Below, piece by piece: positions 17,591-26,655 of a stretch of DNA of 64,000 nucleotides; the stretch's first letter is position 1; each line of letters starts with the position of its first letter. A model generated the notes under the pieces. The model did no database searches, was not told the origin of the DNA, and saw only the letters and a list, made by a program, of their open reading frames with translations. The stretch comes from Arthrobacter cheniae (GTDB taxonomy: Bacteria; Actinomycetota; Actinomycetes; Actinomycetales; Micrococcaceae). Both the position numbers and the translations under genes were made by a program. Where the stretch lies: positions 1-64,000 of the forward strand of contig NZ_QZVT01000013.1 in NCBI RefSeq assembly GCF_003602275.1. The letters are read 5' to 3'.

Positions 17591-17741
17591 TCGACCGCGT
17601 GATGAGGTCCCGGGTCAGAACCTTCCTTGGCGGTCTCCCCGCCCGGCGGGGCGTGCCCTGTGATGACACGGCAGTGCGCTCGGACGAACCCATCTGGGGT
17701 TGTGCAAAATCAGCCACGTCCTCTACAGTGATCCAAAATAA

Positions 17742-17756
17742 ATGAACGTCATTCAT
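17742..17756 (+). promoter_or_regulatory. TetR-type operator before the amine oxidase operon
   Basis: ATGAACG-T-CATTCAT lies 30 bp upstream of the amine oxidase start and about 12 bp after a possible -10 (TACAGT, 17724-17729) with TTGTGC (17700-17705) as a weak -35. It matches the site at 16451-16465 in 13 of 15 positions. An in-frame ATG at 17742 overlaps the operator and is not the likely start. Confidence 0.72.
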
Positions 17757-17786
17757 TTTGTGGCGTCGATCATCCTGGAAGGCACC

Positions 17787-19181
17787 ATGCGCACCATTGA
17801 CAGCGATGTCGTCATCGTCGGAGCAGGACCCTGCGGTTTGATGACCGCCAGAGAGCTTCGCCGGGCAGGACACTCCGTGACCGTCCTGGAAGCCCGTGAC
17901 AGGGTCGGCGGCCGCACCCACACCGACATCATCGACGGCGCCATGCTCGAGGTCGGCGGGCAATGGGTGTCCCCGGACCAGACCGCTTTGATCGCGCTGC
18001 TGGACGAGCTCGGACTCGGAACATACTCGCGATACCGGGACGGGGAATCGCTGTACATCGGCTCCACGGGCGAAGCCACCCGCTACACCGGAGACATGTT
18101 CCCGGCGCTTCCGGAGACACAATCGGAGATCGAGCGCCTGATCGGAATCCTCGATGACCTTGCCGGCCGGATGAACCCCGCAGCCCCCTGGGAGCACCCC
18201 CAGGCCCGCGAGCTGGACACCATCTCCTTCCACCACTGGCTCCGGCAACAGTCCACCGACGAGGAGGCCTGCAACAACATCGGCCTCTTCATTGCCGGAG
18301 GAATGCTGACCAAACCCGCCCATGCCTTCTCCGCCCTGCAAGCCGTCCTCATGGCAGCCTCGGCAGGATCGTTCTCACACCTCGTCGACGAGGACTTCAT
18401 CCTCGACAAGCGCGTGATCGGCGGTATGCAGTCCGTCTCCCAACGCATGGCCGCAGACCTCGGCGACTCCGTCGTCCTGAACAGTCCCGTCCGCACGCTG
18501 CGCCACTCCTTGAACGACGACGGCGCCACCAGGGTCGAAGCGATCACCGACGACGTCACCGTCAACGCCCGCTACGCCGTCGTCGCCGTTCCGCCGAACC
18601 TCTACTCGCGCATCAGCTACGAGCCGGCCCTTCCCCGCCGGCAACACCAGATGCACCAGCACCAGTCCCTGGGTCTGGTCATCAAGGTCCATGCCGTCTA
18701 CGCCACCCCGTTCTGGCGCGACCACGGGCTCAACGGCACGGGCTTCAGTGCCGGCTCCATCGTGCAGGAGGTGTACGACAACACCAACCACGACGACCCA
18801 CGCGGAACACTCGTCGGTTTCATATCCGACGAGAAAGCCGACGCCATGTTCGACCTCGAACCGGCGACCCGACGCCAGCGCATCCTCGAATCCATTGCGG
18901 AGTTCTTCGGCCCCGCAGCGCTCGACCCTGAGGTGTACTACGAGTCCGACTGGGCCTCCGAGGAATGGACCCGAGGCGCTTATGCCGCCAGCTACGACCT
19001 CGGCGGACTGCACCGCTACGCCCGCCACCAGCTGACCCCCGTCGGTCCGATCTACTGGGCCAGCTCCGACCTCGCCGCAGAGGGCTACCAGCACGTCGAC
19101 GGCGCCATTCGCATGGGCCAGCTCACTGCTGGACGGATCGCCGAAGCACTCTCCTCCCAAACAGTCGGCACACACGCCTGA
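17787..19181 (+). CDS. Flavin monoamine oxidase family protein (putrescine/amine oxidase type)
   Basis: A 464-aa FAD-dependent oxidase. The ADP-binding motif is G12-A-G14-P-C-G17 followed by E35-A-R-D-R-V-G-G-R, the flavin amine oxidase signature. The C-terminal FAD segment reads GPIYWASSDLAAEGYQHVDG with AIRMGQLTAGRIAEAL. It oxidises a primary amine to aldehyde, ammonia and hydrogen peroxide in the cytoplasm. The start ATG 17787 has GGAAGG at 17777-17782. It heads the operon with an APC permease, an agmatine deiminase and an amidase, which suggests putrescine or a related diamine as substrate (inference); tyramine or histamine cannot be excluded. Confidence 0.88.
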   Translation: MRTIDSDVVIVGAGPCGLMTARELRRAGHSVTVLEARDRVGGRTHTDIIDGAMLEVGGQWVSPDQTALIALLDELGLGTYSRYRDGESLYIGSTGEATRYTGDMFPALPETQSEIERLIGILDDLAGRMNPAAPWEHPQARELDTISFHHWLRQQSTDEEACNNIGLFIAGGMLTKPAHAFSALQAVLMAASAGSFSHLVDEDFILDKRVIGGMQSVSQRMAADLGDSVVLNSPVRTLRHSLNDDGATRVEAITDDVTVNARYAVVAVPPNLYSRISYEPALPRRQHQMHQHQSLGLVIKVHAVYATPFWRDHGLNGTGFSAGSIVQEVYDNTNHDDPRGTLVGFISDEKADAMFDLEPATRRQRILESIAEFFGPAALDPEVYYESDWASEEWTRGAYAASYDLGGLHRYARHQLTPVGPIYWASSDLAAEGYQHVDGAIRMGQLTAGRIAEALSSQTVGTHA

Positions 19182-19295
19182 CTGAACGATCCTGCTGATG
19201 GCGGAGCACAACCGTGCCCGTCATCGAGATACCAGGTCATCACACTCCATGCACGGGTCAACGACGACCCCTTGCCCAGTCAGAAAAGGCGCACC

Positions 19296-20846
19296 ATGAA
19301 CAGATCAGTCAGCGGAGCGACCAGCACCGTACGCACACTCCAGGACACGCCATCCCTGTCACCGAAGGGGCTGGCACGGGGACAGCTCGGTCTGCTCGCC
19401 ATCGTCGTCATCGGTATCAGCACGATCGCCCCCGCCTACGTCCTCACCAGTACCCTGGGCCTCACAGTGGCAGAGATCGGCGTCTACCTCCCCGCGATCT
19501 TCATCGTCGGGTTCATCCCCATGTTCCTGGTCGCGCTCGCCTACAAAGAGCTCAACGCCGATTCCCCGGACAGCGGCACCACCTTCACCTGGGTTACCAA
19601 GGCTTTCGGACCGTTCATCGGCTGGATGGGGGGCTGGGGCTTGCTCGCAGCCAACATCATCGTGCTCTCCAACCTCGCCGGCGTCGCCGTCGATTTCTTC
19701 TACCTGTTCCTGGCACAACTCACCGGCAACGACTCCCTCGCCGACCTGACGACGAACAAGGCCATCAACATCGTCACGTGCCTGACCTTCATGGCCCTCG
19801 CCGTCTGGGTGTCCTGCCGTGGCATCCGCACCACCAAGTCCGTGCAGTACGTCCTCGTCGGATTCCAGCTCCTCGTCCTGGCCTGGTACACCATCCAGGC
19901 CTTCAGCCGCATCGCGGCCGGTAACGCCTCCGGCCTGGCCTTCAGCTGGGAATGGTTCAACCCGTTCGGCATCGAGAGCTTCTCGGCCTTCGCCGCCGGA
20001 CTGTCCCTGTCGATCTTCGCGTTCTGGGGGTGGGACGTCTGCCTGACCGTGAGCGAGGAAGCAAAGAACGGCCGCCGCACCTCAGGTCTCGCAGCGACGA
20101 TAGCCGCGGCAGTCATCCTCGCGATCTACCTGATCGGCTCCATCGCCACGATCATGTTCGCCGGCACCGGGGACACAGGCATCGGCCTGAACAACCCGGA
20201 CAACTCGGAGAACATCTTCACTTCCCTCGCAACACCCGTCATGGGTCCGTTCGCGATCCTCCTGTCGCTGGCCGTTCTCTCGAGCTGCGGCGCGTCCCTG
20301 CAGTCGACCTTCGTCTCCCCCGCGCGCACCCTGCTCGCCATGGGCTACTACAAGGCCCTACCAGCCAGGTTCGGATCCGTGAACCCGAACACCAACTCCC
20401 CCGTCTACGCCACAATTTTCGCCGGCGTCCTGTCAGGCGGCTTCTACGTCCTGATGCGCATCATCAGCGAGAACGTCCTCAATGACACGATCCAGGCCCT
20501 CGGACTGATGATCTGCTTCTACTACGGACTGACCGCGCTGGCCTGCGTCTGGTACTTCAGAGCATCCCTGTTCAGCAGCGTCCGCAATATCCTCTTCCGG
20601 TTCGTGGCACCCCTCCTCGGCGGCCTGGGCCTGATCGTCGTCTTCCTGCAGACCGCCATCGACAGTTGGGACCCCGCCTTCGGCAGCGGCTCGGAACTCT
20701 TCGGCGTAGGCCTCGTCTTCGTCATCGGGATCGGGATCCTCGTAGCCGGCGCCGTCATCATGCTGATCATCCGAGCCCGCAACCCCGAGTTCTTCAAGGG
20801 ACAGACGCTTACCGAAGAGTCCTCCGCACTCGTCATCCCCGAGTGA
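19296..20846 (+). CDS. APC-family amino acid/amine permease
   Basis: A 516-aa, roughly 12-helix permease of the amino acid-polyamine-organocation superfamily. The first helix carries the typical GxxxIAPAY-like pattern (VIGISTIAPAYVLTSTLGLT), and the FAFWGWDVCLTVSEEAKNG segment is the conserved helix-6 to loop region. ATG 19296 is preceded by AAAAGG; the open frame begins 8 codons earlier. It lies 114 bp after the amine oxidase in the same direction and probably imports the amine that the operon degrades. Confidence 0.88.
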   Translation: MNRSVSGATSTVRTLQDTPSLSPKGLARGQLGLLAIVVIGISTIAPAYVLTSTLGLTVAEIGVYLPAIFIVGFIPMFLVALAYKELNADSPDSGTTFTWVTKAFGPFIGWMGGWGLLAANIIVLSNLAGVAVDFFYLFLAQLTGNDSLADLTTNKAINIVTCLTFMALAVWVSCRGIRTTKSVQYVLVGFQLLVLAWYTIQAFSRIAAGNASGLAFSWEWFNPFGIESFSAFAAGLSLSIFAFWGWDVCLTVSEEAKNGRRTSGLAATIAAAVILAIYLIGSIATIMFAGTGDTGIGLNNPDNSENIFTSLATPVMGPFAILLSLAVLSSCGASLQSTFVSPARTLLAMGYYKALPARFGSVNPNTNSPVYATIFAGVLSGGFYVLMRIISENVLNDTIQALGLMICFYYGLTALACVWYFRASLFSSVRNILFRFVAPLLGGLGLIVVFLQTAIDSWDPAFGSGSELFGVGLVFVIGIGILVAGAVIMLIIRARNPEFFKGQTLTEESSALVIPE

Positions 20847-20867
20847 CCGCGCTCCGAAGTCACGATC

Positions 20868-20895
20868 GATAACCGCTGACCGATAACCGCTGACC
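20868..20895 (+). repeat. Two tandem 14-bp repeats
   Basis: CGATAACCGCTGAC occurs twice without a gap, 22 bp after the permease stop codon. There is no hairpin. The rest of 20896-21109 holds no gene I can support. Confidence 0.6.
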
Positions 20896-21109
20896 GCTCG
20901 TGCCCGTATGAAAGGGGAACGCCCCGATGACCTCGACCCGCCACCAGACACTTCCACCACTCACTCCCGCCACGACCAGGGATCACAATGCTCACGTAGA
21001 TCCTTCATGCACACCCCGGTGCGAATACTGCTCAGGACCGGAAACGGACTAAGGGCCTGCAAGGAACCCTCCCAGCCTCGAGCGCACACCACGACGAAAA
21101 GAAGATCCC

Positions 21110-22219
21110 ATGAACCCTTCAGAAACCGCTGTGCCCGGCACAGCGACGGACACTGCAACAGACCGGTCTGGGGCACTGGGCGGGACGATTATGCCCGCCG
21201 AGTGGGCACCTCACGAACGCACCTGGATGGCCTTCCCGCCCTCCAATGACACCTTCGGGCTCCCTGGAAGTGACACGCTCGCCCGCGCCCGCACAGCCTG
21301 GGTCCGCGTCGCCAACACCATCGCACGCTACGAACCCGTCACGGTCATAGCCGACCCGGCAGACCTCGATACCGCCCGAACCATGCTCGGACCGGGCATC
21401 ACGGTTCACCCCGTGCTGCTCGATGACGCCTGGCTCCGCGACTCAGGACCCTCCTTCATACACAGTGAGGACGGGTCGGTCGAGGCTGTCGACTGGATCT
21501 TCAACGGATGGGGCGCCCAGTCCTGGGCCGCGTGGGGCAAGGACGAACAGGTCGGCCGGAAAGTCACCGACCTGGCCGGCGTCTCGGCGACCAGCAGCCC
21601 GCTCGCCAACGAAGGCGGCGGCTTCCACATCGACGGCTGCGGTTCCGTCCTGCTCACCGAGACAGTGCAGCTCGACCCCGGACGAAATCCCACCGCCACC
21701 AAAGCATCCGTGGAAGCCGAAATACACGCTCGACTCGGAACACATCACGCGATCTGGCTTCCGCGGGGCCTCAGTCGTGACTACGAGGAATTCGGGACGC
21801 GCGGACACGTCGACATCGTCGCGAGCTTCACAGCACTCGGCACTGTTCTCCTGCACCGCCAGGACAACCCTGACCACCCCGACTACACCGTCACCCGGCT
21901 CCTGCGCTCGACCCTCGAGGCAGCTGTCGACGCGGAGGGACAACCACTGACGATCGTCGACGTGCCGGCCCCCACCGTCATCAGGGAAGAGGGCGAATTC
22001 GTCGACTGGTCCTACATCAACCACTACGTCGCCAACGGCGTCGTCGCCCTCTGTGCCTTCGACGACCCCAATGATGCCGTGGCCCAACGGATCCTGCAGG
22101 AGGCCTACCCCGACCGCATGGTTGAACTGGTCGACGCCCGCGACATCTTCGCCTTCGGTGGGGGTATTCACTGCATCACCCAGCAGCAGCCCGCTCCACG
22201 CGCGAGTACGGTGTCCTGA
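21110..22219 (+). CDS. aguA: Agmatine deiminase family protein
   Basis: A 369-aa guanidine-group-modifying hydrolase (peptidylarginine deiminase-like fold) converting agmatine to N-carbamoylputrescine and ammonia. Catalytic landmarks: MPAEWAPHERTWMAFP at the start of the domain, WLRDSGP, NEGGGFHIDG, RGHVDIVASF (His/Asp pair) and the nucleophile in GGGIHCITQQQP (C355). ATG 21110 has an AAAGAAG ribosome site. About 25 extra residues precede the domain. The stop overlaps the next ATG (TGATG). A close relative acting on another guanidino compound is possible. Confidence 0.88.
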   Translation: MNPSETAVPGTATDTATDRSGALGGTIMPAEWAPHERTWMAFPPSNDTFGLPGSDTLARARTAWVRVANTIARYEPVTVIADPADLDTARTMLGPGITVHPVLLDDAWLRDSGPSFIHSEDGSVEAVDWIFNGWGAQSWAAWGKDEQVGRKVTDLAGVSATSSPLANEGGGFHIDGCGSVLLTETVQLDPGRNPTATKASVEAEIHARLGTHHAIWLPRGLSRDYEEFGTRGHVDIVASFTALGTVLLHRQDNPDHPDYTVTRLLRSTLEAAVDAEGQPLTIVDVPAPTVIREEGEFVDWSYINHYVANGVVALCAFDDPNDAVAQRILQEAYPDRMVELVDARDIFAFGGGIHCITQQQPAPRASTVS

Positions 22220-23973
22220 TGTTCGACGTCGTCGAAGCGACCATCGCCGATCTCCGGAACGCGCTCAACACCGGCAGGACGACGAGCGAGGAACTCGTCA
22301 CCGCCTACCTCCGCCGGATCGAGGCATACGACCTCGGTGGCATCGGGCTGAACTCCCTTGTCGTCATGAACCCCGAGGCCCTGAACGACGCACGTGCTTC
22401 CGATAAGCGCAGGACACGCAACGAAACCCTCGGCCCGCTCGACGGTATTCCCTACACCGCGAAGGACAGCTACAAGGTCACAGGACTCACCGTCGCCGCC
22501 GGCTCCCCCGCGTTCAAGGACCTGGTGGCACAGCAGGACGCCTTCACCATCGAACGGCTCCGCGCCGGCGGTGCCGTACTCATCGGACTGACGAACATGC
22601 CACCCATGGCCAACGGCGGCATGCAACGCGGCGTCTACGGACGCGCCGAAAGCCCCTACAACGCCGACTACCTCACTGCAGCGTTCGCCTCCGGATCCTC
22701 CAACGGATCCGGAACTGCCACCGCCGCAAGCTTCGCCGCTTTCGGACTGGCCGAAGAGACCTGGTCATCCGGGCGCGCCCCCGCGTCGAACAACGGGCTG
22801 TGCGCCTACACCCCGTCCCGTGGCGTCATCTCCGTGCGCGGCAACTGGCCCCTGGTGCCGACCATGGACGTCGTCGTCCCCCACACCCGCACCATGGCGG
22901 ACATGCTCGAAGTCCTCGACGTCATCGTCGCCGACGACCCCCAAACGCGTGGCGACTTCTGGCGTGCGCAGCCCTGGATTCCCGTACCTCCCACATCCGA
23001 GCTACGCCCCGATAGCTACACCGAGCTCAGCTCGGGAACACCGGACCAGGCACGGCAGGTCCTCGCCGGCAAACGACTCGGCGTCCCTCGCATGTACATC
23101 AACGCCGACCCCGAAGCCGGCACCGGGCCCTCCCCCGGCATCGGAGGACCGACGGGCCGACGTATCGAGACACGGGACTCGATCATCCACCTGTGGAAGC
23201 AGGCGCGGGCCGACCTCGAGCAAGCTGGCGCCGTAGTCGTCGAGGTCGACTTCCCCGTCGTGTCCAACTACGAAGGCGACCGGCCCGGCGCTTCAACGAT
23301 CAGCACGAGAGGGCTGGTCAGCCCCGATTACCTGCACAGCGAGACCGTCGACCTCTCGGCATGGGCCTGGCACGACTTCCTGCAGGCCAACGGTGACCCG
23401 CACCTCTCAACACTGGCCGATGTCGACGGAAGCCAGATATTCCCCGTGCCCGACGACATTCTTCACGACCGCTACACAGGCTTCGACGACGATATAGCTG
23501 AGTACCCCGACTTCATTCGCCGTAACGCAACGGTTGTCCTGACCGACATCCCTCACCTCGAGGAAGGGCTGCACGGTCTCGAGCAGACGAGGCGCACCGA
23601 CCTCGAACAATGGATGCACCGGCTTGGCCTCGACGCCGTCGTCTTCCCGGCAGCTGCCGACATCGGACCCTCGGACAGCGACTCAAATCCCGCGTCTGCA
23701 GACATCGCCTGGCGTAACGGCGTATGGGTCTCCAACGGGAACCTCGTACCCCGACACCTCGGCATACCAACCGTCACCGTGCCCATGGGCATCGCTGCGG
23801 ACCTGCAGATGCCGGTAGGACTCTCCTTCGCCGGTCCGGCCTACAGCGATACCGAACTGCTGCGCATCAGCGCAGCCTTCGAAGCTACGAGCGAGCCGCG
23901 ACGTACCGCCCCTCCCCGCACCCCGCGCTTGGCCACCCGACCAGTCAGCGAGAAGCAGGACACCATCAGATAG
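22219..23973 (+). CDS. Amidase (amidase signature family)
   Basis: A 584-aa Ser-cisSer-Lys hydrolase. The catalytic lysine is in GIPYTAKDSYKVTG (K82). The glycine/serine-rich signature is FASGSSNGSGTA (cis-Ser at 160/161) and the nucleophile region is TWSSGRAPAS (S183/S184). The usual TGGSIR is altered to WSSGRA, a noticeable variation but with serines kept. The gene overlaps the agmatine deiminase stop by one base, so translation is coupled. N-carbamoylputrescine is normally hydrolysed by a nitrilase-type AguB; none is seen here, so this amidase or the amidohydrolase at 13476 may take that step (inference). Confidence 0.87.
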   Translation: MFDVVEATIADLRNALNTGRTTSEELVTAYLRRIEAYDLGGIGLNSLVVMNPEALNDARASDKRRTRNETLGPLDGIPYTAKDSYKVTGLTVAAGSPAFKDLVAQQDAFTIERLRAGGAVLIGLTNMPPMANGGMQRGVYGRAESPYNADYLTAAFASGSSNGSGTATAASFAAFGLAEETWSSGRAPASNNGLCAYTPSRGVISVRGNWPLVPTMDVVVPHTRTMADMLEVLDVIVADDPQTRGDFWRAQPWIPVPPTSELRPDSYTELSSGTPDQARQVLAGKRLGVPRMYINADPEAGTGPSPGIGGPTGRRIETRDSIIHLWKQARADLEQAGAVVVEVDFPVVSNYEGDRPGASTISTRGLVSPDYLHSETVDLSAWAWHDFLQANGDPHLSTLADVDGSQIFPVPDDILHDRYTGFDDDIAEYPDFIRRNATVVLTDIPHLEEGLHGLEQTRRTDLEQWMHRLGLDAVVFPAAADIGPSDSDSNPASADIAWRNGVWVSNGNLVPRHLGIPTVTVPMGIAADLQMPVGLSFAGPAYSDTELLRISAAFEATSEPRRTAPPRTPRLATRPVSEKQDTIR

Positions 23974-23979
23974 TTGATT

Positions 23980-24001
23980 TTCGTCAGCCTATGTTGACGA
24001 A
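23980..24001. repeat. Short inverted repeat after the amidase gene
   Basis: TTCGTCA (23980-23986) and TGACGAA (23995-24001) pair across an 8-nt loop, 6 bp after the amidase stop. It may be a weak terminator or a relic site linked to the neighbouring recombinase fragment. Confidence 0.45.
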
Positions 24002-24055
24002 CGCTGCATGTACGACCCGCTGGCCATGCCTCATCACTTCGAGCATGATGGCGGA

Positions 24056-24301
24056 TCACACTGGCGGTTCCACTCTCGGCTTCCGGCCCTTTGGTGGAGT
24101 CACCTGATCGCGCTTGAGGGTTGGATAGATGGTGGTCCTGCTGACTCCGAGGACGTGGCCGATCTGTTCAACGGTCATGTCCTGCTGCTCCTCCATGCGC
24201 CGTGGGGCAGTGACCTCGTGAGGACCGAGCCGTGGGCGCCCTCCCGTGCGACCTCGAGCACGGGCTGCTGGAGGCAACGATGGTGTTCGAGAGCCTTGCA
24301 T
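24056..24301 (-). pseudogene. Resolvase/invertase C-terminal remnant
   Basis: Encodes the C-terminal part of a serine recombinase: AARARGRTGGRPRLGP linker, then the HTH_7 domain (MTVEQIGHVLGVSRTTIYPT). The catalytic domain with the nucleophile serine is missing; only traces such as DELERSMQG remain upstream in frame. It cannot recombine on its own. Confidence 0.72.
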
Positions 24302-24316
24302 AGAGCGCTCTAGCTC

Positions 24317-24345
24317 ATCCCTTAGCGGCAGACCCGCTGAGGGAT
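24317..24345 (+). terminator. Hairpin with short T-run
   Basis: ATCCCTTAGCGG (24317-24328) pairs with CCGCTGAGGGAT (24334-24345) with one mismatch and a 5-nt loop, followed by CATTTCT. It looks like an intrinsic terminator, either for a plus-strand transcript from the amidase operon or left over from a lost gene. Confidence 0.5.
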
Positions 24346-24427
24346 CATTTCTCGACGACCCCAGCTAGCCTCCTGGCGGTGCGGCAGACGCTAGCCAGGG
24401 AATCTTGATCATCGTTAGTCTCGGCCC

Positions 24428-24841
24428 ATGAATGGATACCCTCAGATACTTCACACGGTTCTCGACACTACTGATGTGCGAGGACTGGCGGAGTTCTACC
24501 GCCAACTGCTCGGACTCCAGTACCGGCCAGGAGACGAGCCCGCGAGTGAGGGCATGCCCGACGACGTCGATTGGCTCGTTCTCACTGATGCACAGAGCAA
24601 CCGCAGACTCGCTTTTCAGCGGGTCGATCACCTGAAACGGACCACATGGCCCTTGCCTGATGTGTCGATGCAAATGCACCTCGATCTGACCGTTCCCGAC
24701 CGGGAGACACTCGAGCATCACCATTCCAGGGCGCTGGCATTAGGGGCAGAGCTCCGATCCGATCGTACGGACGACCTGAACGAGCCGTTGTACGTCTACG
24801 CCGATCCGGCCGGTCACCCGTTCTGCATCTTCGTCGCCTGA
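24428..24841 (+). CDS. VOC-family protein (glyoxalase-like)
   Basis: A 137-aa protein of the vicinal oxygen chelate superfamily. Paired beta-alpha-beta-beta-beta modules are recognisable: ILHTVLDTTDVRGLAEFYRQ then LLGLQYRPGD, and MQMHLDLTVPDRETLEHHHS ... YVYADPAGHPFCIFVA. Metal ligands are plausible at the first-strand His, the H-L-D-L segment and the terminal acid region. No ribosome site is clear before ATG 24428, so it may be leaderless. Substrate unknown. Confidence 0.82.
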   Translation: MNGYPQILHTVLDTTDVRGLAEFYRQLLGLQYRPGDEPASEGMPDDVDWLVLTDAQSNRRLAFQRVDHLKRTTWPLPDVSMQMHLDLTVPDRETLEHHHSRALALGAELRSDRTDDLNEPLYVYADPAGHPFCIFVA

Positions 24842-25005
24842 AGCGCGCATGACGTCCGCTATCCGTTGAAGGATCCCCTCATGAAGTTTCATTTCATGGG
24901 AGCTGACACGCGGGACGAGAGATGAAAATGGCACTGTCGCTGCGTCTGCCACGTGGACCAAGTAGGCGAGGGGAACAACGCGCTCGGACAGGAAAGGATT
25001 CGACA

Positions 25006-25695
25006 ATGAGGCTGCTGCTGACATCTGGAGGCGTCACCAACGCGACGATCCGCGGGATGTTGGTGGAAATGCTCGGAAAGCCCGTTGAGGAGTGCGATGC
25101 CCTTTTCATCCCGACCGCACAATGGGGACAGCCCATGTGTTCCCCGCAGACGGTATGGACCTCGACAGCCGGCCGGGGGCCGAACCAGCAAGGTCTCGTC
25201 GACCTGGGCTGGAAGTCGATCGGCGTTCTGGAGCTGACGGTACTGCCAAGCATTGCGCCGAATCGCTGGCTGCCCTGGGTGCGAGAGGCCGACGTTCTAC
25301 TCGTAGATGGTGGGGAGGCGATCTACCTGGCGCATTGGATGCGACAGTCGGGCCTGGCAGATCTCCTGCCATCGCTCACGGACATCGTCTGGGTCGGCGT
25401 GAGCGCCGGCAGCATGGTGATGACCCCGCGAATAGGCCGGCAATTCCTGGAATGGAACCCTCATGGGAGCGACGACGCGATGGGCGTGGTGGATTTTTCC
25501 ATCTTCCCTCACTTGGACTATCCGGGCTGGTCCTCCAACACCTCCGAGAGCGCGCGTCGGTGGGCTACGGATATTGGTGGACCCGCCTATGCGATCGACG
25601 ATCAGACGGCGATTACCGTCGTAGACGGCACCGTGAAAATCGTCTCCGAAGGGAACTGGCACCTGTTCAATCACGAGACCGAGCGAAAGCCTTGA
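25006..25695 (+). CDS. Peptidase E-like / peptidase S51 family protein
   Basis: A 229-aa protein with the class-I glutamine-amidotransferase-like fold of peptidase S51 (dipeptidase E, cyanophycinase relatives). The start MRLLLTSGGVTN is typical. The nucleophile elbow is VGVSAGSM, preceded by LLVDGGEAIYLAHWM. ATG 25006 is preceded by GGAAAGGA; an upstream in-frame ATG at 24922 adds 28 unlikely residues. Probably a cytoplasmic serine peptidase with unknown substrate. Confidence 0.83.
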   Translation: MRLLLTSGGVTNATIRGMLVEMLGKPVEECDALFIPTAQWGQPMCSPQTVWTSTAGRGPNQQGLVDLGWKSIGVLELTVLPSIAPNRWLPWVREADVLLVDGGEAIYLAHWMRQSGLADLLPSLTDIVWVGVSAGSMVMTPRIGRQFLEWNPHGSDDAMGVVDFSIFPHLDYPGWSSNTSESARRWATDIGGPAYAIDDQTAITVVDGTVKIVSEGNWHLFNHETERKP

Positions 25696-25787
25696 GGACT
25701 GCGCTGCAGTTCTGACGCCCTTCCACAGGCCCGGGCTGCCTCAGGTCGGAGGCCATGTGCCCGCAGGACGATGGTCTGCCGAGCTTC

Positions 25788-26207
25788 CTAAGTTGCTGGA
25801 CCGCGGTGCATCGTCGTGCGCTTTACTGTTCCGTCCGGGTTGTAGTAGGTCCACTGGCCGGTCTTGCTGCCATGGTCGAAGTCACCCTCGTCCATGGTCG
25901 CTCCTGCTGCGTTCCACCGCTGCCAGAACCCGTGCTTTTCTCCGTCGATGAAGCCACCTCGTTGCAACAGCCCACCAGTCGCGCGATACCAGGTCGCTGG
26001 TCCGGTGAGGCTTCCAGCGGCGTAGTTGCTCACTGACCGCAGTCGCTCGTCTCCGGAGTAATGCATCCATTCGCCGGTTCGCTTGCCTTCGACGTAGGTG
26101 CCGACGACTGTACCGCCGTGAGGATCTTCCTCCGCCCAGCGACCGGCGCGGCGCCCCAAGGCATCCTTTTCATTCGGTGCCTCTTCGTTTGGCGCTTCGT
26201 TGCTCAC
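25788..26207 (-). CDS. MORN-like repeat protein (YwqK-like)
   Basis: A 139-aa protein built of repeats with the pattern G-x-(W/Y)-x-x-Y: GTYVEGKRTGEWMHYSG, GSLTGPATWYRATG, GEKHGFWQRWNAAG, GSKTGQWTYYNPDG. This is the MORN/YwqK layout. A charged N-terminal tail (NEEAPNEKD) precedes it. The start is GTG 26207 with GGGAGC upstream. YwqK homologues were named as antitoxins of DNase toxins in Bacillus; no toxin gene is next to this one, so no such role is claimed. Confidence 0.72.
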   Translation of the reverse strand: MSNEAPNEEAPNEKDALGRRAGRWAEEDPHGGTVVGTYVEGKRTGEWMHYSGDERLRSVSNYAAGSLTGPATWYRATGGLLQRGGFIDGEKHGFWQRWNAAGATMDEGDFDHGSKTGQWTYYNPDGTVKRTTMHRGPAT

Positions 26208-26655
26208 ATCATGCTCCCAAGCTGAATGAGATCACTACACGCGGTATCGAAGGTTCCCTGGCGTACTGATATCACTCGGTACTCAGTGGTTCCCATTGAC
26301 CGAGGGTAAGGCCCCTCTCTGCCTGGACCAAGCCGTCCCGGTGTTGGAGCGGCTTACGCACGGGGTGTGGCCTTGGGCGGATTGCTTGGCTGATCCGGCG
26401 CAATGACCAAATCACCGTGATGTGGCACATCGATGTTGCAATCGTCGGCGCCGACCCAAACCCTTCCTTGCCTGAAGCGACAACACGAATCTGCACAACT
26501 TCCTGTGGGGGCTGGGGTACCCAGCTACTACGGCGGCTCCACCCAGATGCACCTGGGAGCGGGACCGCACCTCGACGAAGTGCGCCAACTCCCGCTCCGC
26601 GCCGCGCTCCTCGACGGCAGGACTGTTGAGGTGACAGGACAATCACCTCTCCTCG
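26208..26655. other. Intergenic, no gene recognised
   Basis: Open frames exist on both strands (for example minus 26272-26646), but none resembles a known family or has a ribosome site. Possibly a decayed gene. Confidence 0.4.

Noticed and set aside
17742-17786. Upstream in-frame ATG for the amine oxidase
   Set aside because: It overlaps the TetR-type operator and the 15 residues it adds are unlike the family; ATG 17787 has a good ribosome site.
20868-20895. Possible third dif-like site (contains CCGATAA)
   Set aside because: Only the XerC-like heptamer is present; no XerD arm follows and the context is a simple tandem repeat.
25788-26207. Toxin-antitoxin pair suggested by the YwqK-like gene
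   Set aside because: No toxin-like gene is adjacent; the nuclease at 28191 is 2 kb away, on the other strand, with other genes between.
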